Shown here piece by piece: positions 41,969 through 50,159 of a DNA stretch of 64,000 bases (positions are counted from its first letter, which is position 1; the number at the start of each line of letters is the position of its first letter). A program made the position numbers and the translations under genes. The notes under the pieces were generated by a model that made no database searches, was not told the DNA's origin, and saw only the letters and a program-made list of their open reading frames with translations. Source of the stretch: Pseudomonas frederiksbergensis (lineage in GTDB: Bacteria; Pseudomonadota; Gammaproteobacteria; Pseudomonadales; Pseudomonadaceae); contig NZ_MOBR01000041.1 of assembly GCF_003732705.1 (NCBI RefSeq), positions 1 to 64,000 of the forward strand. Reading direction: 5' to 3'.

Positions 41969-43411
41969 TTAGATGCCCAGGCAGAGGTATTTGATTTCCA
42001 GATAATCTTCGATGCCGTACTTGGAGCCTTCACGGCCCAGGCCCGACGCCTTGATGCCGCCAAACGGCGCGACTTCGTTGGAGATCAACCCGGTGTTGAC
42101 GCCGACCATGCCGTATTCCAGGGCTTCAGCCACACGGAACACACGGCCCAGGTCACGGGCATAGAAGTACGAAGCCAGACCGAACTCGGTGTCGTTGGAC
42201 ATCGCGATCACTTCGGCTTCGTCTTTGAAGCGGAACAGCGGCGCCAGTGGACCGAAGGTTTCTTCCTTGGCCACCGCAGCGTTTTTCGGCACGTTGGTCA
42301 GAATGGTTGGCTCGAAGAAGTTGCCTTCCATCACCTTGCCACCGGCCAGAACGGTCGCGCCTTTGCTGATCGCGTCAGCAATGTGCTCTTGAACCTTGGC
42401 CACGGCTTTTTCATCGATCAGAGGGCCAGTGGTGGTGCCTTCTTCCAGACCGTTGCCGATCTTGAGCTTGGCCACAGCCACTTTCAGCTTCTCGGCGAAC
42501 GCGTCGTAGACCGAATCCTGAATGTACAGACGGTTGGCGCAGACGCAGGTCTGGCCGTTGTTGCGGTACTTGGAAATGATCGCGCCTTCGACGGCCTTAT
42601 CCAGGTCCGCGTCGTCGAACACGATGAACGGCGCGTTGCCGCCCAATTCCAGGGACACTTTCTTGATGTCCTTGGCGCATTCAGCCATCAACTGACGACC
42701 GATTTCGGTCGAGCCAGTGAACGACAATTTACGCACGATCGGGTTGCTGGTCAGCTCGCTGCCGATATCGCCGGCGCTGCCGGACACAACACTGAACACA
42801 CCGTTCGGAATACCGGCACGCTGGGCCAGTTCAGCCAAAGCGAATGCGGAGAAAGGGGTTTGCGAAGCAGGCTTGAGCACCATGGTGCAACCGGCGGCCA
42901 GGGCCGGGCCGGCTTTACGGGTGATCATCGCGGCCGGGAAGTTCCACGGGGTGATCGCTGCGGTCACGCCGATCGGCTGCTTGATCACGATCAGGCGCTT
43001 GTCTGGCTGGTGGCCCGGAATCACATCACCGTAGACGCGCTTGGCTTCTTCGGCGAACCACTCAATAAAGGAAGCGGCGTAAACGATTTCGCCCTTGGCT
43101 TCGGCCAATGGCTTGCCTTGCTCGAGGGTCATCAGGCGAGCCAGGTCGTCCTGGTTCTCGATGATCAGTTCGAACCAGCGACGCAGCTTGTTCGCACGGT
43201 CCTTGGCGGTCAGTGCACGCCAGGCCGGCAGCGCTTTGTCAGCGGCTTCGATGGCACGGCGGGTTTCGGCAGCGCCCATCTTCGGCACAGTGCCCAGAAT
43301 TTCGCCCGTTGCCGGGTTATTGACCTTGATCGTCTGACCGTTGTCCGCATCGACCCAAGCGCCATCGATAAAGGCTTGCTGGCGGAACAACTGGGTGTCT
43401 TTAAGCTGCAT
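41969..43411 (-). CDS. gabD: Succinate-semialdehyde dehydrogenase (NADP+) GabD
   Basis: Aldehyde dehydrogenase, 480 aa, oxidising succinate semialdehyde to succinate in GABA catabolism. The catalytic cysteine is in NGQTCVCANR, the general-base glutamate in LELGGNAPF, and the Rossmann motif is FTGSTEIGR. ATG 43411 (MQLKDTQLF) has an AAGGAAA site; the frame extends to 43432. Upstream gene of gabDT. Confidence 0.95.
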   Translation of the reverse strand: MQLKDTQLFRQQAFIDGAWVDADNGQTIKVNNPATGEILGTVPKMGAAETRRAIEAADKALPAWRALTAKDRANKLRRWFELIIENQDDLARLMTLEQGKPLAEAKGEIVYAASFIEWFAEEAKRVYGDVIPGHQPDKRLIVIKQPIGVTAAITPWNFPAAMITRKAGPALAAGCTMVLKPASQTPFSAFALAELAQRAGIPNGVFSVVSGSAGDIGSELTSNPIVRKLSFTGSTEIGRQLMAECAKDIKKVSLELGGNAPFIVFDDADLDKAVEGAIISKYRNNGQTCVCANRLYIQDSVYDAFAEKLKVAVAKLKIGNGLEEGTTTGPLIDEKAVAKVQEHIADAISKGATVLAGGKVMEGNFFEPTILTNVPKNAAVAKEETFGPLAPLFRFKDEAEVIAMSNDTEFGLASYFYARDLGRVFRVAEALEYGMVGVNTGLISNEVAPFGGIKASGLGREGSKYGIEDYLEIKYLCLGI

Positions 43412-43432
43412 GTCGGCTTTCCTTAACAGCAC

Positions 43433-43759
43433 CGCGACCAGCGCGGAGCGAATTATGATTGTAGAAAGGCGCCTCGAAGGCTGCCGTCAGGGAAATCATT
43501 CACCGGGCTGAAGCACATAAATAGCGCACGGATTGGACTCGTGCGGTTCAGCACCCAGACAAGAGCGTTTGAAATCTCGAACGAATCCTAGGATCAATGC
43601 CGGGAAAGGACAATAGGCCGTTCGAAAAAAAGAACGAAAACGGCGCATTTGCCTATTTTTTCTGATCAACGTAGCAAACGGCTGTTACAGGTTAGAAAAA
43701 CACAGGCGATTCAGCAGCATGGACGCCCGCAACGCATATGAGTATCATGGCGCCCGCTT
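43433..43759. other. gabD upstream region with a strong hairpin
   Basis: About 330 bp without a gene. AATAGGC (43612-43618) and GCCTATT (43651-43657) are perfect inverted arms followed by a T run, with an inner CGTTC/GAACG pair; on the plus strand this would act as a terminator, although no plus-strand gene precedes it. The remainder presumably holds the gabD and tRNA promoters. Confidence 0.45.
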
Positions 43760-43836
43760 GCACCAGTAGCTCAGCTGGATAGAGTACTGCCCTCCGAAGG
43801 CAGTGGTCGTGGGTTCGAATCCCGCCTGGTGCACCA
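43760..43836 (+). tRNA. tRNA-Arg (anticodon CCG)
   Basis: 77-nt cloverleaf: acceptor GCACCAG...CTGGTGC with encoded CCA, D-arm AGCTCAGCTGGATAGAGT, anticodon stem CTGCC/GGCAG with loop CTCCGAA (anticodon CCG), T-arm GGTTCGAATCC. It serves as the attachment site of the downstream islet. Confidence 0.97.
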
Positions 43837-43889
43837 TATAGAAGAAACGAGAAAGCCTCAGGCCCGTAGGGTTTGGGGCTTTTTTGTGG
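43831..43889. repeat. attL-like direct repeat (tRNA-Arg 3' end plus terminator)
   Basis: 59 bp beginning GCACCATATAGAAGAAACG, repeated with one mismatch at 45007-45065. It covers the tRNA CCA end and its terminator. Confidence 0.9.
43853..43886 (+). terminator. Rho-independent terminator of tRNA-Arg
   Basis: AAGCCTCAGGCCC and GGGTTTGGGGCTT form a 13-bp stem including G-U pairs around loop GTA, followed by TTTTT. Confidence 0.85.
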
Positions 43890-44051
43890 GTGTTGGTATC
43901 CCAAGTGGGCAATTCAGGGGTTTGATCTATGGGGCTTGGGTCGGTAGGGCAGTTGTCAACTTAGAGTTTACAACTGCCGTGAACCACCTCTCGCGAGTCC
44001 CCCGCAGCATTCGGAAATCCGGAAGAGAGGGATTAGTGGTGTCTCGTTCAG

Positions 44052-44246
44052 TTATGCGCAAACCCATGGTCCATTTGGATTCTGGTGGGCACCGCCACAA
44101 ACCCAGGTGCCATTGGGATTCTGATGACCTTCGGCATGTGCGCCTCCATAGACCCAGCTACCATCTGGATTCTGATGGGCTACGAGAAAATAAATCTGTC
44201 CCTCTTTTCCGTAAATCGCCAGGGTCCCCCGGCGACTATCAGCCAC
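44052..44246 (-). CDS. Small repetitive W/G-rich protein in the tRNA-Arg islet (unknown, possibly decayed)
   Basis: A 64-codon frame from a GTG start with no clear ribosome site. Its C-terminal two thirds are three imperfect repeats: AHQNPDGSWVYGGA, GHQNPNGTWVCGGA and HQNPNGPWVCA. I do not recognise the family. A short overlapping frame upstream (MIVGF... from an ATG at about 44265, with GGAG before it) could be the true N-terminus if one base has been inserted, so the gene may be frameshifted. It lies downstream of the membrane-protein gene on the same strand. Confidence 0.45.
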   Translation of the reverse strand: MADSRRGTLAIYGKEGQIYFLVAHQNPDGSWVYGGAHAEGHQNPNGTWVCGGAHQNPNGPWVCA

Positions 44247-44327
44247 GAAATCCGACGATCATTGCTCCGAAGGCTCGATACTCCACACAGAGCAAAAATC
44301 TTTGGAATGCCATTCAAATGAATGCGT

Positions 44328-44771
44328 TTATGAATTTGGTGGAGACTGAATGTAAACGACTTGTTTATCTCGTCCCACCAACAGACCGACGATGAGGAAG
44401 ATCACTCCCAGGAAGAAGCCAACAAATCCTAGGAATCCACTAACCAAGGTGCCACCGATCGCTGCTCCTGCCGTTTCTGCACTTGAGTGAGCGCCACTAA
44501 TATTGGTGGCGATATGGCTACCAGTGAAAATAATACCGGCCAAAGGAAGCATGAACGCAGCGATGCCCGAGGTGACTAGAAGCCGACGCCATGCCTTACC
44601 AGGAGTGGGAGCATAAACCGCGACGACTAGTGCAATGATCCACACGACGAAGAAAACTATCGCGCTTGTCGCGCCGCCAGCCGCTGGCGATGCCGCTCCG
44701 GCGATGGCTACGACCATCGAAACAAGAATGGCTAATATTAAGCCACCGACCAGCCCTGCAAGAATCTTCAT
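44328..44771 (-). CDS. Small four-segment membrane protein in the tRNA-Arg islet
   Basis: A 147-aa protein with four hydrophobic segments: ILAGLVGGLILAILVSMVVA, AIVFFVVWIIALVVAVYA, LLVTSGIAAFMLPLAGIIF and GFLGFVGFFLGVIFLIVGLLV, and a short cytoplasmic tail. The AAGGAA ribosome site precedes ATG 44771. No known family recognised. It lies between the two 59-bp direct repeats and so is probably cargo of the islet. Confidence 0.75.
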   Translation of the reverse strand: MKILAGLVGGLILAILVSMVVAIAGAASPAAGGATSAIVFFVVWIIALVVAVYAPTPGKAWRRLLVTSGIAAFMLPLAGIIFTGSHIATNISGAHSSAETAGAAIGGTLVSGFLGFVGFFLGVIFLIVGLLVGRDKQVVYIQSPPNS

Positions 44772-45006
44772 CCTGAATTCCTTCTATTTGCCGAGGCATT
44801 GAATATGCTGCTGTGATGTATAGCAGCAGAACGCCACTGCTGTAGCGCCGAAACCGGTGTAGGCGACAGAAGTATTTTCAAAGGTTCACCCCGTTGCAGG
44901 TCTAGCAATCCACTTCGTGTATGCCCACGTGTATGCCTAATCGAAACACCAACAACGGAAGCCATATAAACCGGACCTCTCAGCCTCCAGTTCAAACGAC
45001 GTCTGG

Positions 45007-45065
45007 GCACCATATAGAAGAAACGAGAAAGCCTCCGGCCCGTAGGGTTTGGGGCTTTTTTGTGG
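45007..45065. repeat. attR-like direct repeat (copy of tRNA-Arg 3' end plus terminator)
   Basis: 58 of 59 bases match 43831-43889. The bases just upstream (GTTCAAACGACGTCTGGGCACC) still resemble a degenerate tRNA T-arm and acceptor end. Confidence 0.9.
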
Positions 45066-45164
45066 ATGCTAGAAACACTCTGAGCCTCGGACTCTCAATG
45101 CCTGGCAAAAAATCGGCAATTTTCTGTAAACCGTCACCCGCCATCGCGGTGAACACCAGTCACG

Positions 45165-45317
45165 TCATCGGCGAGTTTGCGCAGCGGCATCATCAACAAT
45201 CGCATCCAACTCCGAAAAAACCGTATCCGCATCAATAGCTGGACGCGGATCATTTCTACTGGCAGCGATCGCCTCGCGAATTTCGGCAGCTTTCAAACGA
45301 TCAAGTAGTTGCTCCAT
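45165..45317 (-). pseudogene. Antitoxin-like C-terminal remnant (50 codons)
   Basis: Minus-strand frame MEQLLDRLKAAEIREAI...AIDADTVFSELDAIVDD..., acidic and helical, like the C-terminal tail of small type II antitoxins. The frame is open for 18 further codons upstream (to about 45371) without a start or ribosome site, suggesting that the N-terminal DNA-binding part was lost. No intact toxin follows. The assignment rests on composition only. Confidence 0.35.
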
Positions 45318-45371
45318 GAGCGGCTCCAAGGCACGGAAAATAGGTTCCTGATAGAACTTGATTTTTTATCG

Positions 45372-45667
45372 TGTGGTCAACGCCAATCTGGCTTGCGGAC
45401 AACCGGCCTTGGCCTCTGGGCTAAACAAATTCCGATACATCTCTCCCCTTCCGTCATACGCCCATTAAGGTTTTCATACGCGCCTTATTTTTGGGCTGGA
45501 GGTGTTCCATGTTGCTTGACCCATACCTCAATCAACCTCGCCAACCAAAGCTTTCGTATTGGGTCGGCGGCTTCAGTATGTCCAGTCAAATTCACCCTAG
45601 AAGTAAATTTGCCCCCCTTTCCCCCTAAAAATTCAAGATTGCCATGGACGGCTAAGGTGACGTGCAA
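45372..45667 (+). ncRNA. Candidate structured leader / abiF-type ncRNA upstream of the Abi_2 gene
   Basis: About 300 bp with no convincing ORF ahead of the Abi_2 gene. GACCCATAC (45518-45526) pairs with GTATTGGGTC (45556-45565) with one bulge, and CGCC/GGCG segments lie around it. AbiF-class genes are known to be preceded by a conserved structured RNA (Rfam abiF motif), which makes an ncRNA here plausible; the motif itself could not be tested. Confidence 0.35.
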
Positions 45668-46672
45668 ATGATGCAAAGCTATCCAAAACCGTGGCAAAGC
45701 TATCAACCACAACTTGATCTACTGATAACCCGCGGCATGACTGTGACTGATCAGGCTAAAGCGTTGGAATATCTTGAGCGCATTGGCTACTACCGCCTCA
45801 GCGGTTACTGGTTTGCCTTTCGCGAGCGCTCTGAGCTGTGTTGCCCACTCAATCAGCAGGGCAAGAAACTTTCCAAAACCAAAGTGACACGCCTACCTCT
45901 CGACAATTTCAAAGCCGGCACGACATTCCACAATGCCGTCGACTTGTATGTGTTTGATAAAAAACTGCGTTTATTGACCCTGGATGCGCTGGAACGCATT
46001 GAGATTGCCTTGCGGGTGGATATTTCCCATGGCCTTGGCAGACACGAAAAGTTTGCCTATCTGCGGCCCGAGCACTTCCACGAAAGCTTTTCCACTCAAC
46101 TCGATAGCAAAACCGGGCTGACGAAACATAACGTATGGCTTGGCAAACACGCCGCGTTGATTAATCGCTCGAATGAGGACTTTATTCGCCACAACAAGGA
46201 AAAGTACGGCCTTCCGTTGGCAGTCTGGGTCGCGTGTGAAGTTTGGGATTTCGGTACCCTATCGACGCTTTATGCCGGCATGACTGAGGCTGATCAAGAC
46301 GCTATCTCCCAGAAGTACCGCATAAGCAATGGCAGGATTTTCGCCAGTTGGTTACGCAGCCTGAACTATCTGCGCAACGTCTGTGCTCATCACAGTCGTC
46401 TGTGGAATCGAAACATTGTTGATCAACCAAAACTGCCACCTGTAGAGCAAGCCCCGGCACTGTCCGCCTTCCATGATGACGCCCAGCGTCGAGCTCGTCC
46501 GTTCATTCTGCTATGCATCACCCAGCATCTGATGAAGGTCATAAACCCCTCGTCCAGTTGGGGAGGGCGCATGAAAACACTGCTAGGAGAAGGTTTTCCG
46601 AATTTGGCTCACCTGGACCTAAGCCTGGATGGGATGGGCATTGATCAGGATTGGCAGAATCGCGACTGGTGA
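45668..46672 (+). CDS. Abi_2 family abortive infection protein (AbiD/AbiF-like)
   Basis: A 334-aa phage-defence protein of the Abi_2 (PF07751) family. The N-terminus SYPKPWQSYQPQLDLLITRGM and ALEYLERIGYYRLSGYWFAF are the family signature; the HEPN-type RNase motif RNVCAHHSRLWNR (R-N-x3-H) lies near residue 240. It would cut RNA on infection and arrest growth. AAGGTG precedes ATG 45668/45671; a GTG at 45662 also opens the frame. Lower GC than the flanking genes and location beside a tRNA-Arg islet point to horizontal acquisition. Confidence 0.92.
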   Translation: MMQSYPKPWQSYQPQLDLLITRGMTVTDQAKALEYLERIGYYRLSGYWFAFRERSELCCPLNQQGKKLSKTKVTRLPLDNFKAGTTFHNAVDLYVFDKKLRLLTLDALERIEIALRVDISHGLGRHEKFAYLRPEHFHESFSTQLDSKTGLTKHNVWLGKHAALINRSNEDFIRHNKEKYGLPLAVWVACEVWDFGTLSTLYAGMTEADQDAISQKYRISNGRIFASWLRSLNYLRNVCAHHSRLWNRNIVDQPKLPPVEQAPALSAFHDDAQRRARPFILLCITQHLMKVINPSSSWGGRMKTLLGEGFPNLAHLDLSLDGMGIDQDWQNRDW

Positions 46673-46690
46673 AGCACAAAACGTAGACAA

Positions 46691-46740
46691 TAAAAAACCC
46701 CTGAGCAGTCTCAGCGCCTCAGCGCATCAACCGACAGGGG
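46691..46740 (-). terminator. Hairpin with T run (minus strand) downstream of the 46865-47137 gene
   Basis: CCCCTG (46698-46703) and CAGGGG (46735-46740) form the outer stem with an internal CTGAG pair; a T run follows on the minus strand. Confidence 0.55.
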
Positions 46741-46836
46741 CCGTGTTGTGGCCAATTATAGAGATTGAGAACGTATCGTCAAATCGTTGAAATTCAGCTA
46801 TTCGGTTTCGCCGAACTACTGCGTTGATAGACGGCA

Positions 46837-46863
46837 CAAAAAAACCGCCTAAGCGGTTTTTTT
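46837..46863 (-). terminator. Bidirectional Rho-independent terminator
   Basis: AAAAAAACCGC...GCGGTTTTTTT with perfect symmetry at the end of the sigma-factor operon. Confidence 0.88.
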
Positions 46864-46864
46864 A

Positions 46865-47137
46865 TCATTCAGTCGTCCAATCAAACTCGTCATATTCCTC
46901 ATCGTCCTCGTCCCCCTCCTCCAACACCTCTTCCTCAACGGCATCTTCCTCGGGAACGCCTGCTTCCTGCTTGTTCAGCAGAAATTCCTTACGACTCTCA
47001 ATAATTCCCCGCCTCAGCTCTTCCCCCTTCTGCGGGCAGTTGAGCATTTGGGCGATGCGATCGATTTTTTTCGCCACGGCTTCCTCCAACGCATCGGCTA
47101 TGCCCCGATAGTGCGCGCTTTCGGGGCTGGTTGCCAA
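46865..47137 (-). CDS. Small acidic hypothetical protein at the end of the sigma-factor operon
   Basis: A 90-aa protein with an acidic tail (EEEVLEEGDEDDEEYDEFDW) and a helical N-terminal half (ADALEEAVAKKIDRIAQMLN). The first usable start is TTG at 47137, with no clear ribosome site; it lies 20 bp after the anti-sigma-like gene, so translational coupling is possible. No family recognised. Strand, spacing and terminator make it the last gene of the vWA-sigma operon or an independent one. Confidence 0.55.
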   Translation of the reverse strand: MATSPESAHYRGIADALEEAVAKKIDRIAQMLNCPQKGEELRRGIIESRKEFLLNKQEAGVPEEDAVEEEVLEEGDEDDEEYDEFDWTTE

Positions 47138-47157
47138 ATGGGTGGTGGGGCCGGGGC

Positions 47158-47778
47158 TCAGTTTTTCTTCAGGGCCTTGAGTCGAGTGGTGAGGTTTTCG
47201 TTGGGGTAACGTTTGTGTAGGGTCTTCATCAGGTCGGCGGCGGCTTGGGTTTGGCCGGTGTTTTGTAGGCGTAGGACTTCACGTAGTTGGTCATCGAGGG
47301 TTTTCACCGGAGCAGCGGCGCGTTTGCTGACCTTGGCTTCGTCGGCCATTTCCGCGTTGATGGATTCGCTCTGTGCGGGCGCGGCGTAATCAGCTATTGG
47401 CGCTGCGGGTGCAGGGGCGGATAACGCGCCGGCGGGGGCGGACAACGAACGTGCAATCGGTGCCGGGGCTTCTTTCTTGGCTGCAAAGGACGAAGTTTTG
47501 GGTGCCGGGGTGGAGTCGAACTGCGGCTCTTGCTCGGGTGTGCGTTGCACCAACGCCAGCATCAGCGCGACGCCAACGAGGCTGGCAAACGCCACCTGCC
47601 AACGGGGTTTCTGGCAGGCCTGGACCCAACGCTGCCATAGGCTCGGTTTGCGCACAGGCGCTTCACGGTGGGCGGTGGCCAGGATGAAGGCGTCGAGATG
47701 CGACGGTGGGCCATCGCTTCCGTGTTCGCGGAAATGTTCGATCACGGGATCGACCGGTGTTTTACGAGCGTCAGTCAT
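47158..47778 (-). CDS. Membrane-anchored putative anti-sigma factor
   Basis: A 206-aa protein directly after the ECF sigma gene with a 4-bp overlap. One membrane segment (WQVAFASLVGVALMLALV, residues 80-97) separates a cytoplasmic N-terminus from an Ala/Pro-rich periplasmic part and a helical C-terminal domain (LDDQLREVLRLQNTGQTQAAADLMKTLHKRYP). No ZAS zinc motif (HxxxCxxC) is visible. The position suggests that it controls the sigma factor. Confidence 0.7.
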   Translation of the reverse strand: MTDARKTPVDPVIEHFREHGSDGPPSHLDAFILATAHREAPVRKPSLWQRWVQACQKPRWQVAFASLVGVALMLALVQRTPEQEPQFDSTPAPKTSSFAAKKEAPAPIARSLSAPAGALSAPAPAAPIADYAAPAQSESINAEMADEAKVSKRAAAPVKTLDDQLREVLRLQNTGQTQAAADLMKTLHKRYPNENLTTRLKALKKN

Positions 47779-48356
47779 GTCAGTACCTCCTCGGCCAGCA
47801 GCCGACGCAGTTTTTGCTGGGCGTAGCGCAAGCGGCTTTTGACGGTTTCCAGCGGTGTTTCGGTGAGGGTGGCGATTTGGGGCAGGTCGAGGTCGCCGTG
47901 GGCGCGCAGCAGGAAGACTTCTCGTTGGTCGGCGGGCAGGGTTTGCAGGGCGGTTTCGAGGCGTTGGGTGTCGCGGCTCAGGCTCAGCAGTTGTTCGGGG
48001 TCGCCGGCGTTGTCGATCACGGCGTGGGCCTGTTCGTCGTAGCTGTCGTGCAAAGGGTTGTGGATGCCATGTTTGCGCCAGTGGTCGATCAGTCGGTTGC
48101 GGGCAATCTGGTAAAGCCAGGTACGAAAATTCGCCCGGCCTTGTGGCTGGCTGGTGCTGCGGATCAGGCTCAGCCAGGTGTCCTGATAGACCTCTTCGGC
48201 GAGTTCGGCTTTGCCGCTGAGGCCGAGGAGGAATCGATAAAGGCCCTGGCGGTGACGGGCGTACAAGATCTCGAACGCCGGCCCGTCGCCGGATCGATAG
48301 CGCGCCAGCAGCGATTCGTCGCTGCTGGCATCGGTGCTCATTTCAGGAGCAGTCAT
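47775..48356 (-). CDS. ECF-type RNA polymerase sigma factor
   Basis: A 193-aa ECF sigma factor. Region 2 spans roughly residues 25-95 (FEILYARHRQGLYRFLLGLSG ... TWLYQIARNRLIDHWRKH) and region 4 the C-terminus (LPADQREVFLLRAHGDLDLPQIATLTETPLETVKSRLRYAQQKL). ATG 48356 is preceded by AAGGGA; a GTG at 48377 overlaps the vWA stop but lacks a site. It sits between the vWA lipoprotein and the putative anti-sigma factor. Confidence 0.9.
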   Translation of the reverse strand: MTAPEMSTDASSDESLLARYRSGDGPAFEILYARHRQGLYRFLLGLSGKAELAEEVYQDTWLSLIRSTSQPQGRANFRTWLYQIARNRLIDHWRKHGIHNPLHDSYDEQAHAVIDNAGDPEQLLSLSRDTQRLETALQTLPADQREVFLLRAHGDLDLPQIATLTETPLETVKSRLRYAQQKLRRLLAEEVLT

Positions 48357-48373
48357 GTCGATGATGATCCCTT

Positions 48374-50071
48374 TCACTCGATTCGGTTGGCATTGGGCAT
48401 TTGATTCGATGCCGTGGACGTCCGCAGGCTCTGGGCCAACTCGACCAGTTGCACGAACTCGGCGCGCAAACCAAAGCGATCATCGCCCCGAGCGCCACGG
48501 GCCAAGGCTTCGGTGTCTTTGAGGCTGAAGTCACCGGTGTAGCGGCCGTCCTTCAATTGCTGGGAAAACGCCGCCACGGCCGCCGCGAATCGCAAATCAT
48601 CGCTGGCAGGTGCTGAACTGGCAGCAATCGGCCGCTCAATCAGACGACTATTCCCACCCTCCGGCAGCTGATATCGCACACGCAACATGGCCATTTCGCC
48701 GGATTTCCCGGAAGTGACTGACGCTGCATCACCATACCGCAACGGCTCCAACCAGCCTTTCTCACCAGCAGGGACAATTTCATACAACGCCGTCACCGTA
48801 TGCCCTGCCCCAATTTCACCGGCATCGACTTTGTCGTTGTTGAAATCCTCACGCTTCAACGCGCGATTCTCATACCCCAACAGCCGATATTCACTGACCT
48901 GCGCCGGGTTGAATTCCACCTGCAACTTCACGTTCTTCGCCACCACATCGAGGGTCGAGCCGAGTTGATCCACCAGCACCTTGCGCGCTTCACGCAGGTT
49001 GTCGATGTAGGCGTAATTACCGTCGCCGGCATCGGCCAGTTGTTCCATCAGGTGTTCATTGTAGTTATCCACACCAAAACCCAGGGTGGTCAGGGAAATG
49101 CCGGTCTTGCGTTTATCCACAGCCATTTGTTTGAGGCTGTCGAAGTCGCTGATGCCGACGTTGAAGTCGCCGTCGGTGGCCAGCAGGATGCGGTTGATGC
49201 CTTTGGGGATAAACGCCTGTTGCGCCATTTGATAGGCCAGTTCGATGCCCGACGCCCCGGCGGTGGAGCCGCCCGCAGTCAATTGGTCGATGGCTGTACG
49301 AATCTTCGCTTTTTCCCGTCCGGAAGTGGGCTCAAGCACGACACGGGATTCGCCGGCGTAGACCACCAACGACACTCGATCCTGTTCGCGCAACTGATCA
49401 ACCAGCAACTTCAACGTGCTTTTGACCAAGGGCAAGCCTTCGCGCCGATCCATCGAGCCGGAGACGTCCACCAGAAACACCAGATTCGCCGGGGCCAACT
49501 CGGCCACCGCTCGGTCCGAAGCCTTGATACCGATGCGCAGCAATCGGGTATGCGGGTTCCACGGCGACGGCGCCAACTCGGTGGTCACGCCAAACGGCGA
49601 GCCATCGGTGGGCAGGGCGTAATCGTAGGGAAAGTAATTGACCATCTCCTCCAGCCGCACCGCGCCTTCGGGGGGCAAACGCCCCTGATTCAGCAATCGG
49701 CGGACGTTGGCGTAGGCGCCGGTATCGACGTCGGCGCTGAAGGTCGAAACCGGCGCTTCGGCGACGCTGTGGATCGGGTTGTCGGCCAACGCCTGATACT
49801 GCTCGCGCTGCTCATCCCGATAGCCGGGCGGAGCGGCTTCAGACATCGGTGCAAAACTGGCGATCGGCGCCGCACGCACACTGCGCTTGGCCATCGTGGC
49901 ATCCGCCCTGATCGCTTCAGTTTTCAACTCACCTTGAGCCGGTGACGGTGACGGCGGCGCCACGACAGCCGAATCAGGCGTGGACGAAACACCACAACCA
50001 GCAACCGCCAGCAGCAGCCCAATGGCGAAACCATGGGCGGCCGGGCGCAGGACATGCAGAGGGAGGGACAT
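48374..50071 (-). CDS. von Willebrand factor type A domain lipoprotein (YfbK family)
   Basis: A 565-aa lipoprotein: lipobox LLAVAGC (Cys26), then a low-complexity Ala/Pro linker, a von_Willebrand-type N-terminal domain (VSTFSADVDTGAYANVRRLL), the vWA domain with MIDAS residues DVSGSMD, the Thr in GGSTAG and the Asp in ATDGDFN, and a C-terminal YfbK-like domain (GEMAMLRVRYQLPE). First gene of an operon with the ECF sigma and anti-sigma genes, suggesting an envelope-sensing or stress role. ATG 50071 has GAGG upstream. Confidence 0.87.
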   Translation of the reverse strand: MSLPLHVLRPAAHGFAIGLLLAVAGCGVSSTPDSAVVAPPSPSPAQGELKTEAIRADATMAKRSVRAAPIASFAPMSEAAPPGYRDEQREQYQALADNPIHSVAEAPVSTFSADVDTGAYANVRRLLNQGRLPPEGAVRLEEMVNYFPYDYALPTDGSPFGVTTELAPSPWNPHTRLLRIGIKASDRAVAELAPANLVFLVDVSGSMDRREGLPLVKSTLKLLVDQLREQDRVSLVVYAGESRVVLEPTSGREKAKIRTAIDQLTAGGSTAGASGIELAYQMAQQAFIPKGINRILLATDGDFNVGISDFDSLKQMAVDKRKTGISLTTLGFGVDNYNEHLMEQLADAGDGNYAYIDNLREARKVLVDQLGSTLDVVAKNVKLQVEFNPAQVSEYRLLGYENRALKREDFNNDKVDAGEIGAGHTVTALYEIVPAGEKGWLEPLRYGDAASVTSGKSGEMAMLRVRYQLPEGGNSRLIERPIAASSAPASDDLRFAAAVAAFSQQLKDGRYTGDFSLKDTEALARGARGDDRFGLRAEFVQLVELAQSLRTSTASNQMPNANRIE

Positions 50072-50159
50072 GGGGGCTGACCTCAGGAGGAAATTGATCC
50101 ATTCATCCTCTGAGACGGACAGCCCGCCCGGTTCGGGTTAAACCGCTAAGAAAAAATCT

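Noticed and set aside
43692..43904. Minus-strand frame across tRNA-Arg (GGIRTHDHCLRRAVLYPAEL)
   Set aside because: This is the well-known artefact of translating tRNA sequence in reverse.
43829..44395. 188-codon plus-strand frame starting in the tRNA 3' end
   Set aside because: It is formed by the att repeat and runs opposite the repeat-bearing and membrane-protein genes; no ribosome site.
45485..45712. 75-codon minus-strand frame upstream of the Abi_2 gene
   Set aside because: It overlaps the Abi_2 start, has no ribosome site and no recognisable similarity; the region is better seen as a leader or ncRNA.
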